From positions 62,001-126,000 of the forward strand of contig NZ_JMLS01000012.1 in the NCBI RefSeq assembly GCF_000686845.1: 64,000 nt of DNA, in the 5' to 3' direction. This DNA is from Paenibacillus sp. UNC451MF. GTDB taxonomy: Bacteria; Bacillota; Bacilli; Paenibacillales; NBRC-103111. Within the stretch, counting starts at the first letter, position 1; every line of letters starts with the position of its first letter. Shown one piece after another: positions 50,828 to 59,216 of this stretch. Under the pieces are notes generated by a model that had not been told where the DNA came from, searched no databases, and was given only the letters and a program-made list of their open reading frames with translations. The position numbers and the translations under genes are program-made.

Positions 50828-53149
50828 TTGCTGGTGAAAAGCGAAGCAGTGCGCTCCAAAGGAAGACACCGTCTTTTTGCTCGTCTTCTAATTCCATATC
50901 TTGTCTTTCTAATGCTTGCCATGATGATCGGCTGGATCATTTACCAGAAGACGATCGTATTGATAGAGAAAGAAGCTACAGAGAATCATATGAACCTGCT
51001 CGAGCAGAGTAAGGATGTGCTGGATCGAAGGCTGGAGGAGCTGGCTTCCATAACACAGCAGCTTGTGGCAGATACACGGATCATTCAGTTTCAACCGGTA
51101 ACAGACCCTTTTAACGGAACCAATACCTACCGAATTATGGATATGAACAAAAGCTTATATGATTACAAGCTGTCCAACAACTTCGTATTCAATTATTACG
51201 TACTGTTCAAAAACAGTGAAATGGTGTTCACCTCAGGAGCGAGTTACTCCTATGAGCATTTTTTTCAGCGTGTTGCCAATTTCAATCAGATGGATTCTAA
51301 AGCGTGGTCATCCTTAATCGCGAATCAATTCCACACTCGGCATATGCTGCCTGCCCAGAACGTTATGATGGAAGGGCTGCCATATTCGATGCTGACCTAT
51401 CTCCAGTCGATTGGCTATCCAGGTAACCCACAAGGGGTTATCGCCGTAATGATCGATCAGAAGGAGATTCAAAAGCTGTTTCAAGGTCTTCACATTTCGG
51501 ATGGAGGCTGGGCTTACATATTGGATAATGAGGGGAAAATCATCAGCTCCTTGTCTCCTGGAATAGAGAAGGATCATGTGCCTTTTGAAATCAAACGGCT
51601 TACCGGTTCCAAAGGTGTCATAGAACAGGAGCTTGATTCCAATCAGATGATGGTTACCTATACCAAATCCAGCTATAACGGCTGGACCTATTTAGTAGGG
51701 CAGCCGACGGCTGTCGTGTTAGGTAAGGTTCGATATATACAAAAAATTATTTTTACTTTCGCCTGTGTGTTCCTGGTAGCGGGTATATTCGTCGCCTATT
51801 TGTTAGCTTATCGTAACAGTCGGCCACTTCGGAATATTGTAAATATGATCATGGAAAAAACAGATGCGCTCTCGCAGCAGCGAGACGCTATAGGCTTTAT
51901 AGGCGAAACGGTGAGCGGGCTGTTTCAGAACAATCATCGGCTCCAATCAGAGATCGAGCAGCAGGTCCCCTTGCTAAGGGCGGCGTACTTTCAACGGCTC
52001 CTTACCGGTCAATTCGTGTCTGCCCGTGATGCAGATGTGTTGTTGAAGCATGTCGGGCTGGATCTGCAGGGCATGTCTTACCTCGTGACTATTGTCCATT
52101 TGCGTGGCTTTGACAATGGATACAGCAGTGACCTGCTGGAGGAGCTTGATATGAAGCGGGTGCTCGCAAAAGAGATGCTGCGCAGGGCGCTGGACTATGA
52201 TGGCTTTGTCTATGATATAGCCGATGATCAATTCGCTGTGCTGTTTATTTATAAGGCAGACCAAGTTGCCTCCTACAAGGCGCATGTTGAACAAAAGCTG
52301 AAGGGAACGAGAGATACAATCAACGACCAGCTCAAGCTGGTGTCTGTCTATGGGATAGGCGGTGTGTGTGATAGTCTCACGGGGATATCCAGATCCTATG
52401 AGCAGGCACGCGAGGCGTTAAACGCACAAATTTGGAACAACAAGGAAGGCGGGCTGTGGTATGATGAGCTCCCGACCGATATGAACAATTACTATTTTCC
52501 TCAGGACGTGGAGACTCGCTTGATCCACTTGGCCAAAGCAGGGGACCAGATCGAGGTCCAGCATATGCTGGACGAGCTTTATCGTGAAAACTTCGAACAC
52601 CGGCATCTTTCCATGTCTGTTATGAAGCTGTTTCTGTTTGAAATGTGGGGCTGTCTGGTCAAGCTGCTGCCGCAGATGGAGCTCGATCAGCAGATCGTAT
52701 ACAGTCGAATGGCCGTGTTGAACAGCAGCAATGATTCGTACGACAGTATGCGCAAAAATTACGTGTTGATTCGAGCTACCTTCCAATGGGTATGTGAAAG
52801 CGCGAATGAAAACAAAAAAAGTCAAAATGTAGAGCTGATTGAAACCATTATTGCTTTGCTTCAAAGCTCTTATATGGACAGTGACCTGTGTCTGGATAAA
52901 GTAGCCGACCAGATTCGTATATCTAAAGTGTATTTGTCGCAATTTTTCAAAGAGCAAACCGGAATTAATTTTTCCGATTATTTGGAAACCCTGCGTATGG
53001 AGCAAGCAAAAATGCTGCTTCAATCGACAGGACAAACGGTTAACGAGATTTCGGAGCATGTAGGCTACAGCTCCTCCAATACGTTTTGCAGAGCGTTCAA
53101 GCGTCTGCACGGGGTAAGTCCTACTGCTTATAAGAAGCTGCATACCTAA
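50828..53149 (+). CDS. Membrane-bound AraC-family regulator with extracytoplasmic sensor domain
   Basis: 773 residues. Membrane segment 1 (residues about 20-45), an extracytoplasmic sensor of about 260 residues (Cache-like: GGWAYILDNEGKIISS, NGWTYLVGQPTAVV), membrane segment 2 (about 305-330), a central YesN-type region, and the AraC DNA-binding domain at the end (LDKVADQIRISKVYLSQFFKEQ, then VNEISEHVGYSSSNTFCRAFK). It starts at TTG 50828 after GGGGG. Such one-piece regulators sense an outside ligand or a loaded binding protein and usually activate the adjacent importer, here LplB/LplC/LplA-like. Confidence 0.9.
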   Translation: MLVKSEAVRSKGRHRLFARLLIPYLVFLMLAMMIGWIIYQKTIVLIEKEATENHMNLLEQSKDVLDRRLEELASITQQLVADTRIIQFQPVTDPFNGTNTYRIMDMNKSLYDYKLSNNFVFNYYVLFKNSEMVFTSGASYSYEHFFQRVANFNQMDSKAWSSLIANQFHTRHMLPAQNVMMEGLPYSMLTYLQSIGYPGNPQGVIAVMIDQKEIQKLFQGLHISDGGWAYILDNEGKIISSLSPGIEKDHVPFEIKRLTGSKGVIEQELDSNQMMVTYTKSSYNGWTYLVGQPTAVVLGKVRYIQKIIFTFACVFLVAGIFVAYLLAYRNSRPLRNIVNMIMEKTDALSQQRDAIGFIGETVSGLFQNNHRLQSEIEQQVPLLRAAYFQRLLTGQFVSARDADVLLKHVGLDLQGMSYLVTIVHLRGFDNGYSSDLLEELDMKRVLAKEMLRRALDYDGFVYDIADDQFAVLFIYKADQVASYKAHVEQKLKGTRDTINDQLKLVSVYGIGGVCDSLTGISRSYEQAREALNAQIWNNKEGGLWYDELPTDMNNYYFPQDVETRLIHLAKAGDQIEVQHMLDELYRENFEHRHLSMSVMKLFLFEMWGCLVKLLPQMELDQQIVYSRMAVLNSSNDSYDSMRKNYVLIRATFQWVCESANENKKSQNVELIETIIALLQSSYMDSDLCLDKVADQIRISKVYLSQFFKEQTGINFSDYLETLRMEQAKMLLQSTGQTVNEISEHVGYSSSNTFCRAFKRLHGVSPTAYKKLHT

Positions 53150-53180
53150 AGTAACGGCTGAATAAGCCGTTTTTCTTTAC

Positions 53181-53279
53181 TTTTGCACAAAATATAAGCA
53201 AGTGCACAAGCGATATCCTAACTTTTGCACAACATTTTAACGCTTTCTTCTTACGCTTTAAGGTCGTTCCTTTTATGAT
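53181..53279 (+). promoter_or_regulatory. Promoter of the Lpl-type importer with three TGCACAA sites
   Basis: TGCACAA occurs at 53184, 53203 and 53226. The last starts exactly 48 bases before TATGAT (53274-53279). No good -35 box. TTTTAACGCTTTCT at 53235-53248 is a cre-like sequence with two mismatches. The adjacent AraC regulator is the natural candidate activator. Confidence 0.6.
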
Positions 53280-53309
53280 GAACGTATTCACATGAAAGGA
53301 GATGAACAC

Positions 53310-54284
53310 ATGATGAAAGCGGTTGCACCTGCGAAGGTGGAAAGCAGTAGCGTAACGAAAACAAGAAGTCAGCCGTTTTCCCGCTGGAAGCAAATCAGAC
53401 GAAGCTGGCAATTATACACATTGCTTGTATTGCCGGTTGTCTATGTCCTTGTATTCAAATATTATCCGATGTATGGAGCGCAGATCGCGTTTAAGGATTA
53501 TATTGCATCCAAGGGAATTACGGGAAGCGAGTGGGTGGGCTTCAAACATTTTATCCGTTTTTTCAATTCCTATGAGTTTGGAAAACTGATGAAGAATACG
53601 TTGATTATCAGCGTATACAGTTTGCTGGCGGGAATCCCGTTTCCAATCATTTTGGCTTTATCTTTGAATTATGTAAAAAACCAGTTTTTCAAAAAAACAG
53701 TTCAAATGATCACTTACGCGCCGCATTTTATTTCTGTGGTCGTTATGGTAGGGATCATTCTGGAGCTGCTGGAGCCCCGCAAGGGATTAGTGAATCTGCT
53801 GTTGGTCCAATTAGGCTTTGAGCCTATCAACTTCATGGCGATTCCAGAATACTTCAGCTCAATCTACGTTTGGTCCGGCATTTGGCAGAACGTTGGTTTT
53901 TCCTGCATCATTTATTTAGCTGCCCTTGCTGGCGTAGACCCTGCTCAACACGAAGCCGCTGTAATTGATGGTGCCAACAAATTTCAACGTATGCTTCATA
54001 TCGACCTTCCAAGTATTATTCCAGTCATGATTATTTTGCTCATCCTGAATACAGGTAATATTCTGGATCTTGGCTTCGAGAAGGTGCTCCTGATGCAAAA
54101 CTCGTTGAATGCACGGACCTCTGAAGTTATAGACACGTTCGTGTACAAGGTCGGACTTGCTTCTCAGGCGATGAATTACTCATACTCCACGGCAATTAAT
54201 TTATTCAAATCGATTGTAGGTCTGATTCTGCTTGTTACGGTCAACTCCATCGCCAGAAGAACGAAGCAGGAGAGCCTATGGTAG
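53310..54284 (+). CDS. ABC transporter permease, LplB-like
   Basis: 324 residues. Six membrane segments. LplB-type landmarks: LVLPVVYVLVFKYYPMYGAQIAFKDY, WVGFKHFIRFF, the EAA-type loop HEAAVIDGANKFQRMLHIDLP, and the end NSIARRTKQESLW. Works with the next permease and the binding protein to import an oligosaccharide or related solute. ATG 53310 follows AAAGGAGATG by five bases; ATG 53292 lies before that site. No ATPase in the operon. Confidence 0.9.
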   Translation: MMKAVAPAKVESSSVTKTRSQPFSRWKQIRRSWQLYTLLVLPVVYVLVFKYYPMYGAQIAFKDYIASKGITGSEWVGFKHFIRFFNSYEFGKLMKNTLIISVYSLLAGIPFPIILALSLNYVKNQFFKKTVQMITYAPHFISVVVMVGIILELLEPRKGLVNLLLVQLGFEPINFMAIPEYFSSIYVWSGIWQNVGFSCIIYLAALAGVDPAQHEAAVIDGANKFQRMLHIDLPSIIPVMIILLILNTGNILDLGFEKVLLMQNSLNARTSEVIDTFVYKVGLASQAMNYSYSTAINLFKSIVGLILLVTVNSIARRTKQESLW

Positions 54285-54308
54285 GGCCGGAGAGAGGAGG
54301 AAGCCGAG

Positions 54309-55205
54309 ATGGAATACGCCAATATTAGAGAAGGTAGGACCGATCGTTGGTTTAACATTATTAATTATGTTATCCTTACGCTATTTCTCATCACAGTGCT
54401 GTATCCGCTAGTCTTTATTGTAAGCGCATCATTCAGCAGTCCGAATGCAGTGACTTCAGGACGAGTCTGGCTGTGGCCTGTTGAACCAAGCCTGGAAGGC
54501 TATGCTGCGGTGTTCAAGCACAAGCTCATCTGGAGCTCGTTTCGGAATTCCGTATTTTATACGGTTGCAGGAACATTGATTAATGTCGTTTTGACGGTTA
54601 TGGCCGCATATCCATTGGCACGAAGAGATTTGTTCGGCAAGAATGCCTTTATGCTTTTGTTTGTATTTACAACGATTTTTTCCGGCGGATTGATTCCAAG
54701 CTATATTCTGGTGAAAGACTTAGGCATGTTAAATACGGTATGGGCGATGATTTTGCCTAGTGCTATGAGCGTGTTCAATGTTATTATTGCGCGTACTTAT
54801 TTTAAAACGACCATACCGGATGAGTTGCTGGAAGCGGCTCAATTGGACGGCTGCAACGATTTCAAGTTCGTATGGCGAATCGTTATTCCGTTGTCCGGAC
54901 CGATCATTGCTGTCATTATGCTTTATTCGGCCGTCGGATATTGGAACCAATATTTCAATGCTTTGATCTACTTAAAGCAGCCAGCTTTGTATCCGCTGCA
55001 GCTCGTGCTAAGAGAGATTCTTGTGCAAAATGAGGTTGATGTAAGCATGTTATCCAGCTTGGAGGATCAAGCGAACCGTGAAGGCTTGCGGTCATTGCTA
55101 AAATATTCACTCATTGTCGTATCATCATTACCGCTGCTTGCTGTATATCCGTTTGTACAAAAGCATTTTGTGAAGGGCGTTATGATCGGTTCATTAAAAG
55201 GATAG
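54309..55205 (+). CDS. ABC transporter permease, LplC/YtcP-like
   Basis: 298 residues. LplC/YtcP landmarks: VLYPLVFIVSASFSSPNAVTSG, FTTIFSGGLIPSYILVKDLGML, the EAA loop DELLEAAQLDGCNDFKFVW, GYWNQYFNALIYL, and the end KHFVKGVMIGSLKG. GAGAGGAGG precedes the ATG. Second permease of the Lpl-type importer. Confidence 0.9.
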   Translation: MEYANIREGRTDRWFNIINYVILTLFLITVLYPLVFIVSASFSSPNAVTSGRVWLWPVEPSLEGYAAVFKHKLIWSSFRNSVFYTVAGTLINVVLTVMAAYPLARRDLFGKNAFMLLFVFTTIFSGGLIPSYILVKDLGMLNTVWAMILPSAMSVFNVIIARTYFKTTIPDELLEAAQLDGCNDFKFVWRIVIPLSGPIIAVIMLYSAVGYWNQYFNALIYLKQPALYPLQLVLREILVQNEVDVSMLSSLEDQANREGLRSLLKYSLIVVSSLPLLAVYPFVQKHFVKGVMIGSLKG

Positions 55206-55253
55206 AACGCAATGAAGTGTATGGATGGGCAAAATTCGAAGGGGGTTTTTCAG

Positions 55254-56933
55254 ATGCAGAGGAAAAAATGGCTTCCAGTAAGCTTAGGCTTGGCATTAGC
55301 AGCAACGGCGGTATTAAGTGGTTGTGCGGATAAAGGTGATCAGCAGGGAGCTTCAGGGCAATCTCAGCAAGTGACGGTGAACCCGGCGGGGCAGCTGCCT
55401 ATCACTAATGAAAAGACGACGCTAAAAGTTCTTGTTAAAGGAAGCCCGTTCGTAGAAGACTTCTCGAAAAATGAGTTTACGAAGTTTCTGGAAGAGAAGA
55501 CGAACATTCATATCGAATGGGATGTAGCTCCAGAGAAATCGGCGACAGAAAAGCTGAACCTGGTGCTTGGAAGCGGCGATTTGCCTGATGTCATCATGGG
55601 CTTTGGTGTCTCGCCTACACAGCAGCTGATCTACGGAAGTCAAGGTGATTTCCTTGATCTTACTCCTTATATTGAGAAATATGGAGCGGAAACCAAGAAG
55701 ATGTTTGACAAGGTTCCAGGTGTAAAAGAGGCTATTACCGCCCCAGGAGGCAAGATTTATGCTCTGCCTATGGTGAACGAATGCTTCCATTGCTCGATGT
55801 CGCAAAAGCTGTGGATCTACAAACCATGGCTGGATAAATTGGGACTAGCAGTGCCTAAGACGACCGATGAACTGTATGAAGTGCTGAAAGCCTTCAAGAC
55901 CAAGGATCCTAATGGCAACGGCAAGGCGGATGAGATTCCTTTGGCGGGAGCGGCTGTAGGCCCTAACGTCAATATCGATTCGTTTATTATGAACTCCTTT
56001 ATATTAGATTCCAGTGCCAATGGAGTCGGACAAAACAACTGGAATCGTTTGTTTGTTAACAATGGGAAAGTGGATCTTCCTTACAACAAACCGGAGTGGA
56101 AAGAAGGCTTGGCTTATTTACACAAGCTGTATGCTGAGGGCTTGATTGCTCCTCAATCGTTCACCCAGGATAGGGACCAAGCGAGACAGATGGGGGAAAA
56201 TCCGGATATCAACATTTTGGGTGCGGAAATCGCGCAGCACAATGGCGTGTTCACCACCTTCAGCGGACCCAGCGGAAGATGGCTTGAAGTCGTGAGTGTT
56301 CCGCCACTCAAGGGACCTAAGGGAACACAAATCACGCCGCTTAACAACAGCGTAGGCCAAGGACGTTATATCATTACGAAAGCAAGCAAAAACCCGGACG
56401 CTGCTTTCAGACTTGCTGATCTGCTGTATAGTGAAGAGATGACGATGCGCGAAACGATTGGCCGCTTGGATGTGGAATGGAAATATGCCGATAAAGGCGA
56501 GGTGGGTATTAACGGCAAGCCGGCTATTTGGAAGAAAACCGACGTCGTTCTGCCAACCGTACAAAACGTAAGCTGGTCACAAACCGCTCCAACGCTCAGA
56601 ACCAACGATTTCCGACTCGGCCAGGTTGCCGATCCGAAAAATCCGCAAGAAACGATACTGTACAATGAAACGAAGCAAAACTACGAGCCGTACAAGCAGA
56701 GCATGAATACGGTTCTACCGCAAATGTTCTTTACTAATGAGCAAGCCATGGAACTCGCAGATCTGGAGAAAACCATTACAGATCACGTGCAGGAGATGAT
56801 TGCGCGTTTTGTAATCGGGGATGCGAGCCTTGATAAAGATTGGGACGGTTATTTGAAGAATCTGCAAAATATGAATTTGAAGCGCTACTTGGAAATCTAC
56901 CAAGCGGCATATGACGCAAAGATGAAGAAATAG
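55254..56933 (+). CDS. Extracellular solute-binding lipoprotein, LplA/YtcQ-like
   Basis: 559 residues, the long form typical of LplA/YtcQ. Lipobox LSGC in VSLGLALAATAVLSGCADK. Body segments: FLEEKTNIHIEWDVAPE, KLNLVLGSGDLPDVIMGFG, DLTPYIEKYG, DPNGNGKADEIPLAG and MDTV-like C-terminal YLKNLQNMNLKRYLEIYQAAY. ATG 55254 follows AAGGGGG; upstream in-frame ATG is weaker. Third gene of the Lpl-type operon next to the AraC sensor. Ligand unknown. Confidence 0.9.
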   Translation: MQRKKWLPVSLGLALAATAVLSGCADKGDQQGASGQSQQVTVNPAGQLPITNEKTTLKVLVKGSPFVEDFSKNEFTKFLEEKTNIHIEWDVAPEKSATEKLNLVLGSGDLPDVIMGFGVSPTQQLIYGSQGDFLDLTPYIEKYGAETKKMFDKVPGVKEAITAPGGKIYALPMVNECFHCSMSQKLWIYKPWLDKLGLAVPKTTDELYEVLKAFKTKDPNGNGKADEIPLAGAAVGPNVNIDSFIMNSFILDSSANGVGQNNWNRLFVNNGKVDLPYNKPEWKEGLAYLHKLYAEGLIAPQSFTQDRDQARQMGENPDINILGAEIAQHNGVFTTFSGPSGRWLEVVSVPPLKGPKGTQITPLNNSVGQGRYIITKASKNPDAAFRLADLLYSEEMTMRETIGRLDVEWKYADKGEVGINGKPAIWKKTDVVLPTVQNVSWSQTAPTLRTNDFRLGQVADPKNPQETILYNETKQNYEPYKQSMNTVLPQMFFTNEQAMELADLEKTITDHVQEMIARFVIGDASLDKDWDGYLKNLQNMNLKRYLEIYQAAYDAKMKK

Positions 56934-56956
56934 GGTATAGCCATATAGTTTGAACA

Positions 56957-56997
56957 ATAAGCCACAGGCTGCTCGTTCGGAGCAGTCTGTGGCTTAT
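56957..56997 (+). terminator. Long hairpin after the LplA-like gene
   Basis: ATAAGCCACAGGCTGCTC / GGAGCAGTCTGTGGCTTAT with loop GTTC: about 18 pairs. No T run follows, so it may protect the mRNA end as much as terminate. Confidence 0.5.
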
Positions 56998-57000
56998 GCG

Positions 57001-57075
57001 TCATTTAAATGCATCAAATGCACCACGTTTCACGAGCACAATCGCCTGTTCACGTGTCGTTTGACCGAGGGAGCT
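57001..57075 (-). pseudogene. Remnant of the C-terminus of an SLH/stalk-type surface protein
   Basis: On the minus strand a frame ending at TGA 57003-57001 codes for SSLGQTTREQAIVLVKR plus GAFDAFK and is blocked upstream by TAG at 57076-57078. The TREQAI(V/I)-x-x-x-R-x-F pattern is common at the C-terminus of Paenibacillus SLH or stalk-domain proteins. It has no start and looks like a leftover gene end. Short, so the match may be chance. Confidence 0.35.
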
Positions 57076-57158
57076 CTACTTCCTAAGGGGTTCTTTTAAG
57101 GAGACAACTAGCTTAGAAAATAGGAGCAAAGGGAAGGGAGAGAAATCGTATACTTAGC

Positions 57159-57191
57159 AAGCTTCGTCCAGACAGGACGGGGCTTTTTTTT
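57159..57191 (+). terminator. Strong Rho-independent terminator before the second importer
   Basis: Stem AAGCTTCGTCC / GGACGGGGCTT, loop AGACA, then a run of eight or nine T residues. It insulates the next promoter (TATAGT at 57279) from upstream transcripts. Confidence 0.85.
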
Positions 57192-57224
57192 GTATGCAAC
57201 GTTTCTTTATGTCCCGGAAGGTAA

Positions 57225-57284
57225 AAATAGTGCACAAACGAGTAAAAATCATCAGCGTGAAAATAGGCTGGAACCTTATATAGT
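57225..57284 (+). promoter_or_regulatory. Promoter of the second importer with TGCACAA site
   Basis: AGTGCACAAACG with TGCA at 57231 lies 48 bases before TATAGT (57279-57284). No clear -35 box. Confidence 0.5.
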
Positions 57285-57318
57285 AGGAACAAGCGAATAC
57301 AAAAATGAGGTGAACAGC

Positions 57319-58254
57319 TTGGCGGATAACAAAATGGAGCTTGGTACGCAGAGGCTTGCCCAGCGCAGAAAATTTTGGAATAACGGACGAAAGGACGCCT
57401 TGATCGGCTGGCTATTTCTAGCTCCGGAATTTCTTGGAATGCTGGTGCTTGGCGTATTTCCTATTGTATTTTCATTATATTTAAGCTTTTGCGATTGGAA
57501 TTTGGTTGGCGGTCTATCCAGTATCAAGTTTGTTGGTCTAGACAATTTCAAGATGCTGTTTGAAGACGAGAAGTTCTTCATGGCATTAAAAAATAATTTG
57601 ATTTATACGTTGTTTACAGTACCGATCGGGATGATTCTCGCACTTGTTCTAGCAGTCATTATTCATTCCAAGGTATATGGAAAAGAATATTTTAAGGCTG
57701 CGTTCTTTATTCCCTATATCTCTTCCATAGTTGCCTTAGGAGCCGTATGGAGTGCGCTGTATCATCCATCCCAAGGGCCGATCAATCGCTTCTTAATCAG
57801 CATCGGCATCACCGAACCGCCTAAATGGCTTGCGGATACGCATTATTCTCTAGCGGCGATTATCATCATTGCAATATGGGCGGGAATTGGCTATCAGATT
57901 ATTATATACATTGCCGGTTTATCCAACATACCGGACGAGCTGTACGAGGCTGCTGACATTGATGGCGCAACGCAGACACAGCAGTTTTTTCGTATCACGC
58001 TGCCACTGCTTGGACCTACGACCTCGTTTTTGTTTATTACTTTGTTGATGTCCTCGTTCAAAGTATTTGATCTTATTGCCTTCCTGACAAACGGCGGGCC
58101 GAACGATTCTTCTACTGTACTGGTTTATCGCATCTATGAGGAAGGCTTCCGTAATTTCAGAATGGGTTATGCTTCGGCCATTTCATGGGTATTGTTTATC
58201 CTGGTTGGCGTCATTACGCTCATCACTTGGAAGCTGCAGAAAAAACCGGAATAG
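57319..58254 (+). CDS. Sugar ABC transporter permease (MalF/LacF-like)
   Basis: 311 residues from TTG 57319, chosen because GAGGTGA at 57307-57313 precedes it; longer frames start within the terminator or promoter. Landmarks: DALIGWLFLAPEFLGMLVLGVFP, FVGLDNFKMLFEDEKF, the EAA loop DELYEAADIDGATQTQQFF, and FLTNGGPNDSSTVLVYRIYEEGF. First gene of an importer followed by YesM/YesN regulators. No ATPase. Confidence 0.88.
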   Translation: MADNKMELGTQRLAQRRKFWNNGRKDALIGWLFLAPEFLGMLVLGVFPIVFSLYLSFCDWNLVGGLSSIKFVGLDNFKMLFEDEKFFMALKNNLIYTLFTVPIGMILALVLAVIIHSKVYGKEYFKAAFFIPYISSIVALGAVWSALYHPSQGPINRFLISIGITEPPKWLADTHYSLAAIIIIAIWAGIGYQIIIYIAGLSNIPDELYEAADIDGATQTQQFFRITLPLLGPTTSFLFITLLMSSFKVFDLIAFLTNGGPNDSSTVLVYRIYEEGFRNFRMGYASAISWVLFILVGVITLITWKLQKKPE

Positions 58255-58278
58255 ATCTGGAGAGAAGGAGAGCCTAAG

Positions 58279-59115
58279 ATGCTATCTAAAAGAATAGATG
58301 TTCCAAAGCTGTTTACAACGGCGATACTTGCCGTGCTATCCGTGTTATTCCTGGTTCCGCTGATCTGGATGCTGTCGGCAGCTTCCAAATACGAGCAGGA
58401 TGTCATGTCTTACCCTATTCAATGGATTCCTACGGCATGGAATTTCGTGGGTAATTTTAAAGAAGTATGGCTGGGCAAGGTACCGTTTTCCTTGTTTTAT
58501 TTCAACTCGCTGAAGCTGGCTATCATTATGACGCTGAGCACATTAATATTTTCATCGATGGCTGCGTTCGCGTTTACAAAAATTCAGTTCCGTGGCCGTA
58601 ATGTAGCTTTTGGTTTGCTCTTATCGTTCATGATTATTCCTTCGGAAGCGACCTTGGTGCCGCGCTATATGCTGCTTAAATGGTTACACTTGTATAATAC
58701 ACATGCAGGGCTTATCGTTATGGGAATGTTCTCTATTTATTTCACTTTCCTGCTCAGACAATTTATGATGGGAATTCATAGTGAATTTATTGAAGCTGCG
58801 AAAATAGATGGTGCTGGATACTGGACGATCTACTCGCGAATCATGCTTCCCTTGTCCAAGCCGATCCTTGCAACCGTCGGGATTATTAAGTTCATCTGGA
58901 CCTGGAACGATTACCAGAACCCGCTTATATTCCTGATCAAGCAGCAGCTGTACCCGATTCCGCTGGGACTTCAATTGTTCCGTAACGATTTCGCGGATAA
59001 TTATTCAGTAGTCATGATGGCTTCTCTTGCTGCGATCCTTCCTTTGCTAATTATCTTCGTCATTTTGCAAAAGCAGGTCATTAAGGGGATTTCGCTCGGA
59101 GGGGTTAAAGGGTAA
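58279..59115 (+). CDS. Sugar ABC transporter permease (MalG-like)
   Basis: 278 residues. MalG-type landmarks: FLVPLIWMLSAASKYEQDVMSYP, FFNSLKLAI-type helix, ASMAAFAFTKIQFRG region, EAA loop SEFIEAAKIDGAGYWTIY, WTWNDYQNPLIFL and the end VIKGISLGGVKG. GAGAAGGAGAG precedes the ATG, 24 bases after the first permease. Confidence 0.9.
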   Translation: MLSKRIDVPKLFTTAILAVLSVLFLVPLIWMLSAASKYEQDVMSYPIQWIPTAWNFVGNFKEVWLGKVPFSLFYFNSLKLAIIMTLSTLIFSSMAAFAFTKIQFRGRNVAFGLLLSFMIIPSEATLVPRYMLLKWLHLYNTHAGLIVMGMFSIYFTFLLRQFMMGIHSEFIEAAKIDGAGYWTIYSRIMLPLSKPILATVGIIKFIWTWNDYQNPLIFLIKQQLYPIPLGLQLFRNDFADNYSVVMMASLAAILPLLIIFVILQKQVIKGISLGGVKG

Positions 59116-59126
59116 GGTCAATATAG

Positions 59127-59180
59127 TGCACAAAATACACAAGATTCTGCACACTAAGAACTAAACAAGCAATGTACAAT
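59127..59180 (+). promoter_or_regulatory. Internal promoter with TGCACAA sites before the binding protein gene
   Basis: TGCACAA at 59127 and TGCACAC at 59148, and TACAAT at 59175-59180. The first TGCA starts 48 bases before the -10 box. This would give the binding protein extra transcription compared with the permeases. Confidence 0.5.
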
Positions 59181-59216
59181 TCATGTTGTAGTCATAAACA
59201 GTAGGGGGAATACAAG

